From Marivita sp965656765 (GTDB taxonomy: Bacteria > Pseudomonadota > Alphaproteobacteria > Rhodobacterales > Rhodobacteraceae): a stretch of DNA of 64,000 bases. The position numbers were made by a program, and so were the translations under genes. Every line of letters starts with the position of its first letter. Positions within the stretch are counted from its first letter, which is position 1. The stretch lies in contig NZ_CBFHLV010000003.1 in assembly GCF_965656765.1 (NCBI RefSeq), forward strand, positions 1 through 64,000. The letters are read 5' to 3'. Under the pieces are notes generated by a model. That model ran no database searches. It had not been told where the DNA came from and saw only the letters and a program-made list of their open reading frames with translations. Below, in pieces: positions 42,286-51,273 of the stretch.

Positions 42286-45200
42286 CCAAGTATGATGCAG
42301 ATTGGGTCCGTTCCGAGGAAGCCAAGCGCACGTGGATGGCCGAGAATGGCCTCTATTCGGAAGAGGACGAGCACTCGTCCTGTGGCGTTGGCCTTGTGGT
42401 CAGCCTTGATGGCAAGCCGTCGCGTAAGGTGGTCGAAGCGGGGATCGACGCGCTCAAGGCGATCTGGCACCGCGGCGCTGTGGATGCGGATGGCAAGACC
42501 GGCGATGGTGCAGGCATTCACGTACAGATCCCGGCACCGTTCTTTTACGACCAGATCGAACGCACGGGCCACACACCGCGCATGGATGAATTGATGGCGA
42601 TTGGTCAGGTGTTCCTGCCGCGCACCGATTTCAGCGCGCAGGAAACGTGCCGGACGATTGTCGAAACCGAAGTCTTGCGGATGGGTTATTACATTTACGG
42701 CTGGCGGCATGTGCCCGTCAGCGTGGGATGCCTTGGTGAAAAGGCCAATGCGACCCGGCCCGAGATTGAGCAGATCATCATTTCCAACTCCAAAGGCGTC
42801 GACGAAGAGACCTTTGAGCGCGAGCTGTATGTGATCCGTCGTCGGATCGAAAAGGCGGCTGCCGGGGCTGGTGTCGGTCAACTGTATATTGCGTCACTGT
42901 CATGCCGTTCGATCATTTACAAAGGCATGATGCTGGCCGAGCAGGTGGCGGAGTTCTATCCCGACCTTCAAGATGACCGCTTCGAGAGCGCTTTTGCGAT
43001 CTATCACCAGCGCTATTCGACAAACACCTTCCCACAGTGGTGGTTGGCGCAGCCATTCCGCATGTTGGCGCACAATGGCGAGATCAACACGCTCAAGGGC
43101 AACGTCAACTGGATGAAAAGCCACGAGATCCGCATGGCATCGTCTGCGTTTGGTGACATGGCCGAAGACATCAAGCCGATCATCGCAAATGGCGCGTCGG
43201 ATTCGGCGGCATTGGACGCGGTGTTCGAAGTGCTGGTTCGCGCTGGTCGCAATGCGCCGATGGCCAAGACTATGCTGGTGCCTGAGTCGTGGTCGAAGCA
43301 GGCCATAGAACTACCCGAGGCGTGGCGCGACATGTATTCCTACTGCAACTCGGTGATGGAGCCGTGGGACGGCCCAGCCGCACTTGCCATGACCGATGGT
43401 CGTTGGGTCTGTGCCGGTTTGGACCGCAACGGCCTGCGTCCGATGCGCTATGTCGTGACCGGTGATGGAATGCTGATTGCTGGCTCCGAGGCGGGCATGG
43501 TGCCGATCGACGAAGGCACTGTGCGTGAAAAGGGCGCGCTTGGGCCGGGGCAATTGCTTGCTGTCGATATGAAAGAAGGCAAGCTGTACCACGACCTCGA
43601 GATCAAGAACAAACTGGCTGCCAGCCAGCCATTTGGTGAATGGGTCGGCAAGATCAACGAACTTGATGAAGAACTGGGTCGCGTGACCGAAGCGCCGATG
43701 TTCGAGGCAGGCGAATTGCGCCGTCGTCAGATCGCGGCGGGCTATACCATCGAAGAGATTGAGCAGGTTCTGGCCCCGATGGCCGAAGACGGCAAAGAGG
43801 TGTTGGCCTCGATGGGTGATGACACGCCTTCTGCAGTTCTTTCGAAAAAGTACCGCCCGTTGTCGCACTATTTCCGTCAAAACTTTAGCCAGGTGACCAA
43901 CCCGCCGATCGACAGTTTGCGCGAATTCCGCGTGATGAGCCTTAAGACGCGGTTCGGCAACCTGAAGAACGTGTTGGACGAGTCCAGCGCTCAGACCGAG
44001 ATCCTTGTTCTTGATAGTCCGTTTGTCGGCAACGCGCAGTTCAGGGAACTGGCCAACCACTTTAACGCCGGCCTCTGCGAGATCGACTGTACCTTCCCGG
44101 CTACCGGGGAACAGGGGGCGTTGCAGGTGGCGCTGGAGCGTATCCGCTCTGAGGCGGAAGACGCGGTGCGTTCGGGTGCTGGGCATATCACTCTGACAGA
44201 CGAGTATTGTGGCGACGGCAAAGTGGCGATGCCGATGATCCTTGCCACCAGTGCCGTGCACAGCCATTTGACGCGCAAGGGTTTGCGGACCTTCTGTTCG
44301 ATCAATGTGCGGTCGGCAGAATGTATCGACCCTCATTACTTTGCTGTTCTGATCGGCGCAGGTGCGACCGTTGTGAACGCCTATCTGGCCGAGGATTCGC
44401 TGGCAGACCGGATTAAGCGCGGTTTGTTGGACCTGACCTTGACCGAGGCTGTTGCGAAGTATCGCGAGGCCGTTGATCAGGGCTTGCTCAAGATCATGTC
44501 TAAGATGGGAATCTCGGTCATCTCGTCTTATCGCGGCGGTCTGAACTTTGAGGCCGTGGGCCTGAGCCGCGCGATGTGTGCGGAGTACTTCCCCGGCATG
44601 CTGAGCCGTATTTCGGGCATCGGCCTAAACGGCCTTCAGCGCAAAGCCGAGGAAATCCACGCGCTGGGCTTCTGGGGTGGTCAGGATGTATTGCCGATTG
44701 GTGGTTTCTACAAGGCGCGCAAATCTGGCGAAACTCATGCTTGGGGTGCGCAAACGATGCACCTAATGCAGATGGCGTGCAATAAAGCGTCATATGAGGT
44801 CTGGAAGACCTACTCCAAGGCGATGCAAGCGAACCCGCCGATCCATCTGCGCGACCTGTTGGCGATTAAGCCTCTAGGCGACGCGATCCCGTTGGAGCAG
44901 GTCGAGTCCATAACGTCGATCCGTAAGCGGTTCGTGACACCGGGCATGTCGCTGGGCGCATTATCGCCCGAGGCGCACAAGACGCTGAACGTTGCGATGA
45001 ACCGGATCGGCGCAAAGTCCGACAGCGGTGAAGGCGGTGAAGACCCGGCGCATTTCGTGCCGGAGCCCAATGGTGACAACCCGTCTGCAAAGATCAAGCA
45101 GGTGGCGTCTGGCCGTTTTGGTGTGACCGCAGAATACCTGAACCAGTGCGAAGAGCTTGAGATCAAGGTCGCCCAGGGTGCCAAGCCCGGTGAGGGTGGT

Positions 45201-46820
45201 CAGCTGCCGGGGATGAAAGTCACCGACCTAATCGCCCGCCTGCGCCATTCGACCAAGGGTGTGACGCTGATTTCACCGCCGCCGCATCACGACATCTATT
45301 CGATCGAAGATCTTGCGCAGCTGATCTACGACCTCAAGCAGATCAATCCGCGCTGTAAGGTGACCGTCAAGCTGGTGGCGTCTTCGGGTGTTGGCACGAT
45401 TGCCGCCGGTGTGGCCAAGGCCAAGGCGGATGTGATCCTTATCTCGGGTCACAACGGTGGCACAGGTGCGTCACCTGCGACGTCGATCAAATATGCTGGT
45501 CTGCCATGGGAAATGGGTCTGACCGAAGCTCATCAGGTTCTGTCGATGAACAAGCTGCGGGATCGTGTGACCCTGCGGACCGATGGCGGCCTGCGCACGG
45601 GGCGCGACATCGTCATGGCGGCAATGCTTGGGGCCGAAGAATACGGCATCGGCACAGCCGCGCTCATCGCGATGGGCTGCATCATGGTGCGTCAGTGCCA
45701 GTCCAACACCTGCCCGGTTGGTGTGTGTACGCAGGACGAAGACCTGCGTGCAAAATTCACCGGAAACGCTGACAAGGTTGTGAATCTGATCACCTTCTAT
45801 GCACAGGAAGTGCGCGATGTGCTCGCCTCTATCGGTGCCAAGTCATTGGACGAAGTGATTGGCCGTGCGGATCTGCTCAGTCAGGTCAGCCGTGGGTCGG
45901 ATCACCTTGACGATCTGGACCTCAATCCGCTCTTGATCCGTGTCGATGGGTCGGACGACATCGTCTATGATCGTACCCGCCCACGCAACGCAGTACCGGA
46001 TACGCTTGATGCCGAAATCGTGCGCGATGCAGCGCGGTTCCTTGAGGATGGTGAGAAGATGCAGCTGTCCTATGCTGTCCAGAACACGCACCGGACTGTC
46101 GGCACACGCACATCGAGCCATATCGTGAAATCGTTTGGCATGCGTAACGCGCTGCAGCCGAACCATTTGACAGTCAAACTCACCGGGTCGGCTGGTCAGT
46201 CGCTGGGCGCGTTTGCCGCTCCGGGATTGAAACTCGAAGTGTCGGGTGATGCGAATGACTATGTGGGCAAGGGCCTTTCCGGTGGTACCATCGTTGTACG
46301 TCCGCCAATGATGTCGCCGCTGGTGGCTGCGGAGAATACGATCATTGGCAATACTGTGCTTTACGGTGCGACGGATGGTTACCTATTTGCCGCTGGTCGC
46401 GCGGGTGAGCGTTTCGCAGTTAGGAACTCGGGTGCGCGCGTCGTGGTCGAGGGCTGTGGATCGAACGGTTGTGAATACATGACCGGCGGCGTTGCGGTGA
46501 TTCTTGGCGATATTGGTGCAAACTTTGGTGCGGGAATGACCGGGGGTATGGCCTATTTATACGACCCCGAAGGCAAAGCGCAGGCTCTCATGAACATGGA
46601 GAGTCTTGTGACCTGTTCGGTCACGGTTGATCACTGGGTTAGCGAGCTGAAGGGCTTGATCGAACGTCATGTCGACGAAACCATGAGTCGCAAGGCGCAG
46701 GATATCCTGCAACATTGGGACCTCGAACTGGGTAACTTTGTTCAGGTTTGCCCAAAGGAGATGCTTGATAAGATTAGCCATCCATTGGGGATCGAAAAGA
46801 CATCAGTTCCAGCGGAATAA
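42282..46820 (+). CDS. gltB: Glutamate synthase large (alpha) subunit
   Basis: Converts glutamine and 2-oxoglutarate to two glutamates. The 1512-residue protein starts with a 33-residue propeptide; Cys34 in HSSCGVGL becomes the N-terminal nucleophile of the glutaminase domain (34-430). A central domain, the FMN-binding TIM barrel (LISGHNGGTGASP) and the 3Fe-4S cysteines (QCQSNTCPVGVC) follow. A right-handed beta-helix domain (GGTIVVRPP) ends the protein. Lengths and order are those of NADPH-GOGAT. A terminator follows 25 bases after the stop. Confidence 0.96.
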   Translation: MTKYDADWVRSEEAKRTWMAENGLYSEEDEHSSCGVGLVVSLDGKPSRKVVEAGIDALKAIWHRGAVDADGKTGDGAGIHVQIPAPFFYDQIERTGHTPRMDELMAIGQVFLPRTDFSAQETCRTIVETEVLRMGYYIYGWRHVPVSVGCLGEKANATRPEIEQIIISNSKGVDEETFERELYVIRRRIEKAAAGAGVGQLYIASLSCRSIIYKGMMLAEQVAEFYPDLQDDRFESAFAIYHQRYSTNTFPQWWLAQPFRMLAHNGEINTLKGNVNWMKSHEIRMASSAFGDMAEDIKPIIANGASDSAALDAVFEVLVRAGRNAPMAKTMLVPESWSKQAIELPEAWRDMYSYCNSVMEPWDGPAALAMTDGRWVCAGLDRNGLRPMRYVVTGDGMLIAGSEAGMVPIDEGTVREKGALGPGQLLAVDMKEGKLYHDLEIKNKLAASQPFGEWVGKINELDEELGRVTEAPMFEAGELRRRQIAAGYTIEEIEQVLAPMAEDGKEVLASMGDDTPSAVLSKKYRPLSHYFRQNFSQVTNPPIDSLREFRVMSLKTRFGNLKNVLDESSAQTEILVLDSPFVGNAQFRELANHFNAGLCEIDCTFPATGEQGALQVALERIRSEAEDAVRSGAGHITLTDEYCGDGKVAMPMILATSAVHSHLTRKGLRTFCSINVRSAECIDPHYFAVLIGAGATVVNAYLAEDSLADRIKRGLLDLTLTEAVAKYREAVDQGLLKIMSKMGISVISSYRGGLNFEAVGLSRAMCAEYFPGMLSRISGIGLNGLQRKAEEIHALGFWGGQDVLPIGGFYKARKSGETHAWGAQTMHLMQMACNKASYEVWKTYSKAMQANPPIHLRDLLAIKPLGDAIPLEQVESITSIRKRFVTPGMSLGALSPEAHKTLNVAMNRIGAKSDSGEGGEDPAHFVPEPNGDNPSAKIKQVASGRFGVTAEYLNQCEELEIKVAQGAKPGEGGQLPGMKVTDLIARLRHSTKGVTLISPPPHHDIYSIEDLAQLIYDLKQINPRCKVTVKLVASSGVGTIAAGVAKAKADVILISGHNGGTGASPATSIKYAGLPWEMGLTEAHQVLSMNKLRDRVTLRTDGGLRTGRDIVMAAMLGAEEYGIGTAALIAMGCIMVRQCQSNTCPVGVCTQDEDLRAKFTGNADKVVNLITFYAQEVRDVLASIGAKSLDEVIGRADLLSQVSRGSDHLDDLDLNPLLIRVDGSDDIVYDRTRPRNAVPDTLDAEIVRDAARFLEDGEKMQLSYAVQNTHRTVGTRTSSHIVKSFGMRNALQPNHLTVKLTGSAGQSLGAFAAPGLKLEVSGDANDYVGKGLSGGTIVVRPPMMSPLVAAENTIIGNTVLYGATDGYLFAAGRAGERFAVRNSGARVVVEGCGSNGCEYMTGGVAVILGDIGANFGAGMTGGMAYLYDPEGKAQALMNMESLVTCSVTVDHWVSELKGLIERHVDETMSRKAQDILQHWDLELGNFVQVCPKEMLDKISHPLGIEKTSVPAE

Positions 46821-46844
46821 ACGCAGAACGCACTGAACCTGAAG

Positions 46845-46875
46845 GACCCGGCCAATGCGCCGGGTCGTTTCGTTT
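46845..46875 (+). terminator. Intrinsic terminator of gltD-GFA-gltB
   Basis: GACCCGGC and GCCGGGTC form a perfect 8-bp stem with a 6-base loop, followed by GTTTCGTTT. An in-frame ATG for the next gene sits in the loop, so that start is not used. Confidence 0.8.
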
Positions 46876-46968
46876 CAGGCCATTGAATACGTATTGGCAA
46901 CAAAAACGGGCCTCAATACTGCCCAAATGCCGTTTTATCCCGCTCTGGACCCATTTGGAGTTCGGGAT

Positions 46969-49092
46969 ATGGAAACACTACAGGCTTTTGTCGCAGCCGC
47001 GCTGGACGCGCCGTTCGATCTGAATGTACGGTATTCCATATTCTACATTACGTGCACGATCCTGATCGCCTTTGGGATCTGGAAATATAGGGGCAGCCCG
47101 GGCACTTTCGTATCGTGGTTGTTGCCCAAAGAGGTGTATCGGCACAAATCGAACCTCTTGGATATCAAACTGTTCTTCGCCTCGCGCCTCTTTGCCGTAC
47201 TGGGCGTGTTCGGCGCGGTGTTTTTCCCGACCACGGTCGCGTATGGGCTGTTGGCACAATTCGGTGGACCCGATTACGCGCCGCCGCCTGTGACATGGGC
47301 GGGGATTGCGATTGTGACGGCCATCATCGTGGTCGTGACCGATTTTTGCAAATATTGGGCCCATCGCGCGCATCACGAATGGCGCGCACTTTGGCCGTTT
47401 CATGCAGTCCATCATTCCGCAGATGTGCTGACCCCGCTCACCGTTCAGCGTGTGCATCCGCTGGAGCCGATGATCAATTCGATGCTGATGACCCTGTTCG
47501 TCGGGATTGCCCAAGGTCTTGCGCTGTATTTCCTTGTGGGCGAGCTCAGCATGCTGACGATTGGTGGGGCGAACGCAGCGTATTTCCTGTTCAACGCACT
47601 GGGTGCGAATTTCCGACATAGCCATATCTGGATCAGCTATGGGCGGGCTCTGGAACACATTCTAATTTCGCCAGCGCAGCATCAGATTCACCATTCCGTC
47701 GCGGTAAAGCATCACGATAAAAACTATGGTTCGATCTTTGCCATCTGGGACTGGATGTTCGGCACGCTCTATATCCCGGATTCTTACGAGGACCTGACAT
47801 TCGGTGTCTCTGACGCCGAGGGTAATCGGAAGGAGCAACCATATCCGACGCTGGTTGCAGCGTTGTTTAAACCATTTGCCGAAAGCTTTGAGGCCATCAC
47901 GGCCAAACTGCACAAGGCAGGTGCATCAGAACGCACCCCCCTAGTGGACGACACACGCATGACGCAGGGCTTTTCCTTGTGGCTTGATACGCTCCGGGCT
48001 GGGGCTGCGCTGACGGTGCTGTTCGGGCATATGGCGCATGTGCGATTTACCGGTGGCGACTACCAATTTCTGCGCGACTGGAACGTGGCCAGTGATGCGG
48101 TTGCAGTGTTCTTTGTCTTGTCCGGCGTGGTCATCGCCTATGCTGCGCAGCGCGACGGGACCTTGGGGCGTTATGCGTTCAACCGCGTGACACGTATTAT
48201 GTCGGTGCTGATCCCGGCACTCTTGCTGACGGTTGTTTTTGACGCCGTTGGAACCGCCACCGATCTGTCGGCCTATCCGGCTCCGTATTATCAAGAACTG
48301 TCTTTGGGTGAATTCCTGTGGCGTGGCTTGACTGTGACCAACCTTTGGACCGGAACCACCGATTGGGTGCGGCTGGGGACAAACGGGCCGATCTGGTCGC
48401 TTAGCTATGAGGTGGCGTTTTATCTGATCTTCGGAGCTGTGATGTTCCTGAATGGCGCTCTTCGTGTCGCCGTTTTGTTGACGCTGGTTCTGTTGGTCGG
48501 CCCGCCCGTGCTGGCGCTGTTGCCTGCGTGGTGGATCGGTGTGCTGGTCTGGCGTCACGCCTCTGCGCTCGTCTCTGATGCCGGGCAAACCCGGTCGTGG
48601 GTGTTGGCTGTGGGCAGCATCGTGGCATTGGTTGCGATGAAGATGTCAGCGATCCCTGCAGACCTCGAAAGCCTGACTGCCCGATTGCTGGCCCCAAATG
48701 ATCACCATGCCGTTTTGGTATATTCGAACGAAGTGCTTTGGAACACGGTTATCGCGGTGTGCCTCGCTCTCCATCTGGTTGGAGTTCGTCACCTTGCAGC
48801 GACATGGGAGAACCGCCCGGAAAGGGCGCTTGCCAAATCAATCCGTTGGGTCGCAGGAGGGAGCTTTTCGCTCTACCTCATGCATTACCCAACGCTGCAT
48901 CTTTTGGATGCGACACTTCCCGAAACAATGCCGGGATATCAGCTGTGGCTTTTGGGTCTGACCTTGGCCATCTGCTTTGGCTTTGCGGCGCTGTTTGAAC
49001 GGCCCATCCGGCAGTATCGCGCTGGCTTGGTCAAAATCTGGGAACGCCTTGCACCGCATGTTCCCACTATCGGACGGAGGACGGTTCCATGA
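46969..49092 (+). CDS. Fusion of fatty-acid-hydroxylase/sterol-desaturase and acyltransferase-3 domains
   Basis: A 707-residue integral membrane protein. The first half (about 1-290) is a di-iron fatty-acid-hydroxylase/sterol-desaturase domain with histidine motifs HRAHH (132-136), HAVHH (145-149), FRHSH (216-219) and HQIHH (238-242). The second half (about 340-690) is an acyltransferase-3 (OafA-like) domain starting LDTLRAGAALTVLFGH, with a His near 354 and about ten membrane spans. One might hydroxylate a lipid and the other acylate it. The ATG at 46969 has GGAG upstream; earlier starts fall in or near the gltB terminator. Confidence 0.85.
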   Translation: METLQAFVAAALDAPFDLNVRYSIFYITCTILIAFGIWKYRGSPGTFVSWLLPKEVYRHKSNLLDIKLFFASRLFAVLGVFGAVFFPTTVAYGLLAQFGGPDYAPPPVTWAGIAIVTAIIVVVTDFCKYWAHRAHHEWRALWPFHAVHHSADVLTPLTVQRVHPLEPMINSMLMTLFVGIAQGLALYFLVGELSMLTIGGANAAYFLFNALGANFRHSHIWISYGRALEHILISPAQHQIHHSVAVKHHDKNYGSIFAIWDWMFGTLYIPDSYEDLTFGVSDAEGNRKEQPYPTLVAALFKPFAESFEAITAKLHKAGASERTPLVDDTRMTQGFSLWLDTLRAGAALTVLFGHMAHVRFTGGDYQFLRDWNVASDAVAVFFVLSGVVIAYAAQRDGTLGRYAFNRVTRIMSVLIPALLLTVVFDAVGTATDLSAYPAPYYQELSLGEFLWRGLTVTNLWTGTTDWVRLGTNGPIWSLSYEVAFYLIFGAVMFLNGALRVAVLLTLVLLVGPPVLALLPAWWIGVLVWRHASALVSDAGQTRSWVLAVGSIVALVAMKMSAIPADLESLTARLLAPNDHHAVLVYSNEVLWNTVIAVCLALHLVGVRHLAATWENRPERALAKSIRWVAGGSFSLYLMHYPTLHLLDATLPETMPGYQLWLLGLTLAICFGFAALFERPIRQYRAGLVKIWERLAPHVPTIGRRTVP

Positions 49093-49097
49093 CGCGT

Positions 49098-49490
49098 TTA
49101 GCTTGCCAAGATTGTCAGAATGCCAAAAACGGCGGGTGTGGCCGCGCCAAGGCAGGTCAGCCAGAATTTCCAATCTCTTTTCTGACCAGTCACGCGCAAC
49201 AGGCCCCCAAAGCCAAGCCCGAGGCCAATCATAAATCCCGGCAGGGCAATCGCACCGCTCATCGCAACTGACAGCCAAGGCTCAATGTACCCGGCATAGA
49301 CCAAAAGCCAGAGGGTCAGCGCGGCGATAGCGGCTAGGGCGGCAATGCCGATTCCTTGAACAATCGCTTGCTGCGCATGGGTATAGGCCAGCGCCAAAGA
49401 CAAGCTTGCGGTGTAAAAGGCAAGGATAACAAGAAGCAGGATCATGACTGTGGTCTTGTTGGATATCGTTCGAAAGTAAACAGGTTTCAT
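49098..49490 (-). CDS. Small four-span membrane protein of unknown function
   Basis: A 130-residue protein with four hydrophobic segments (VMILLLVILAFYTASLSLALAY, GIGIAALAAIAALTLWLLVYAG, LSVAMSGAIALPGFMIGLGLGFGGLL, FWLTCLGAATPAVFGILTIL). The ATG at 49490 begins a short cytoplasmic N terminus; the open frame continues to 49622 but overlaps the mtgA start on the other strand. Its stop is five bases from the convergent fusion gene. Not recognised. Confidence 0.6.
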   Translation of the reverse strand: MKPVYFRTISNKTTVMILLLVILAFYTASLSLALAYTHAQQAIVQGIGIAALAAIAALTLWLLVYAGYIEPWLSVAMSGAIALPGFMIGLGLGFGGLLRVTGQKRDWKFWLTCLGAATPAVFGILTILAS

Positions 49491-49575
49491 CGTGTTGCCA
49501 CGAGGATGCCCAGTTTGCACCGAATACAGTTCGTAACCACGTGAATGATGAGATCTGAAGGGGATGTTTTCTTGC

Positions 49576-50388
49576 ATGGCTGTTACGCCTAATGTGCCTG
49601 CAATGGCAGGTGGAAAACCCAAATCGTCATCTCAGCAAGGGCCTCGGCTGGACAAGCCGAAGGCTAAACGTGCGCGCAAAAGCAAACCGCCTACTCTCGT
49701 GGACAAAATCCTTGCGCCCTATCGCTGGCTGATGAAGTGGAGCTTTCGAACGATGCTTGCACTGATCATCCTGACGCTTGTCCTTGTGGGGCTATTTGGC
49801 GTGATCAACCCGCCCACAACGCACACGATGTGGTCCGAGGGACGCCGGCTGGGTGCGCCAGTTGACCAAGTGTGGGTTGACGCAGACCGGATTGCACCAG
49901 TGATGTTCCGATCCGCTGTCGCGGCAGAAGATGCCAATTTCTGCCTGCATTGGGGTTTTGACGTGGAAGCGATCCAGGCCGCGATCGAAGCTGGGGGCGC
50001 GCGTGGAGCGTCGACAATTTCGCAGCAAGTGGTCAAGAACGTGTTCCTGTGGCAGCAGCGATCCTGGGTGCGCAAAGGGATGGAAGCCGTTTTGACCCCG
50101 GTATCCGAGGCGATGTGGTCGAAGCGGCGTATCCTTGAGTTGTATCTGAACGTGGCCGAATTCGACGAAGGGGTCTTTGGGGTTCAGGCCGCAGCAGTGC
50201 ATTATTTTGGCGTTAATGCCCGTGATTTGAGTGCGCTTCAGGCGGCGCGGCTGGCGGCGGTGTTGCCGTCGCCCAAAACCCGATCAGCATCAAGACCCAG
50301 CAATTTCGTCGAACGTCGTGCGCGGTCGATAAGGGCTGGCGCTGAGACGATCAATCAAGACGGACGGGCCGCCTGTTTTCAGGAATGA
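49576..50388 (+). CDS. mtgA: Monofunctional peptidoglycan glycosyltransferase MtgA
   Basis: Polymerises lipid II into glycan strands at the inner membrane. The 270-residue protein has a basic cytoplasmic tail (KPKAKRARKSKPP), one membrane span at about 58-78, and a GT51 domain with the catalytic Glu in AAEDANFCLHWGFD, GASTISQQVVKNVFLW, and RRILELYLNVAEFDEGVFG. Start is uncertain: AAGGGG is too close to an ATG at 49564 and 12 bases from the one at 49576. Confidence 0.9.
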   Translation: MAVTPNVPAMAGGKPKSSSQQGPRLDKPKAKRARKSKPPTLVDKILAPYRWLMKWSFRTMLALIILTLVLVGLFGVINPPTTHTMWSEGRRLGAPVDQVWVDADRIAPVMFRSAVAAEDANFCLHWGFDVEAIQAAIEAGGARGASTISQQVVKNVFLWQQRSWVRKGMEAVLTPVSEAMWSKRRILELYLNVAEFDEGVFGVQAAAVHYFGVNARDLSALQAARLAAVLPSPKTRSASRPSNFVERRARSIRAGAETINQDGRAACFQE

Positions 50389-50510
50389 CCCAAGCCGAGT
50401 GAGACGAAAACCGCGCGTCTGAGATTAAACCGGCGTGGGACCATTGTATTGCAGGTCGCTTCACGGCAATTAGGGTTTGATTGACCCAACATCTTCCGGA
50501 CCCGCTTCGC

Positions 50511-51176
50511 ATGGCCAAACTGTATCATGTTCCGTTGTCGCCGTTTTGCCGCAAGGTTCGGTTGAGCCTCGCGGAAAAGAAGATTGAGTGCGAATTGGTG
50601 GAAGAGAAATATTGGGAAAAAGACCCGGATTTCTTGCGCCGCAACCCCGCCGCCAAAGTGCCTGTTCTCAAGATCGACGGGCGTACAATGGCCGAGAGTG
50701 CTGCGATCTGCGAATATCTTGAAGAAAAGTACCCAGAGCCCCCCTTGATGCCACGGGCTCTTGATGCGCGCTACGAGGTGCGGCGCCTTGTGGGTTGGTT
50801 CGATGACAAGTTCCACAATGAGGTGACATCAAAACTGCTTTACGAGCGGGTGAACAAGAAGGTCACCAAGCAGGGCTTTCCAGACAGCGGCAACGTCAAG
50901 GCCGGAGCCAAGGCGATCAAGTATCACTTGGATTACATGGCGTGGCTTCTCGACCATCGCCGCTGGTTGGCTGGCGATACGATGACGCTGGCTGATTTCG
51001 CTGCTGCCGCGCATTTGTCGTCGCTGGACTATATTCGTGATGTGGATTGGAATCGCAGTGATGCGGTCAAGGACTGGTATGCTAAGATCAAGTCGCGCCC
51101 CGCGTTTCGGTCTATCCTGGCGGATCAAGTGCCGGGCTTTCCGCAGCCGCCGCATTATGCCGATCTGGATTTCTGA
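50511..51176 (+). CDS. Glutathione S-transferase family protein
   Basis: A 221-residue protein with an N-terminal thioredoxin-like GST domain (YHVPLSPFCRKVRLSL, AKVPVLKIDG with the cis-Pro, AESAAICEYLEE) and a helical C-terminal domain (RWLAGDTMTLADFAAAAHL). The Cys in SPFC suggests a beta/omega-like GST rather than a Tyr/Ser type. No partner gene hints at a substrate. Start at the ATG 50511 gives the standard beta-1 strand. Confidence 0.85.
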   Translation: MAKLYHVPLSPFCRKVRLSLAEKKIECELVEEKYWEKDPDFLRRNPAAKVPVLKIDGRTMAESAAICEYLEEKYPEPPLMPRALDARYEVRRLVGWFDDKFHNEVTSKLLYERVNKKVTKQGFPDSGNVKAGAKAIKYHLDYMAWLLDHRRWLAGDTMTLADFAAAAHLSSLDYIRDVDWNRSDAVKDWYAKIKSRPAFRSILADQVPGFPQPPHYADLDF

Positions 51177-51184
51177 AGAGCGCC

Positions 51185-51206
51185 GGATTTTTCGGGCGAA
51201 AAATCC
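51185..51206. repeat. 10-bp inverted repeat after the GST gene
   Basis: GGATTTTTCG-GG-CGAAAAATCC, perfect arms with a 2-base centre, eight bases after the GST stop. Too tight for a normal hairpin loop without opening the centre; the AT-rich palindrome could be a cruciform or protein site, or a degenerate terminator. Confidence 0.5.
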
Positions 51207-51273
51207 ACCATTGTGGGGCCAGCCCCCCAAAACCCACTGAGGTATTTCAGGCCTAAAGAAGCAAAGGTGTGTC

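Noticed and set aside
43311..44336. 341-codon minus-strand frame across gltB
   Set aside because: Antisense shadow of gltB with no domain match.
46855..46968. Longer N terminus for the hydroxylase-acyltransferase fusion
   Set aside because: The first ATG lies in the loop of the gltB terminator; the ATG at 46969 has a ribosome site and fits the domain start.
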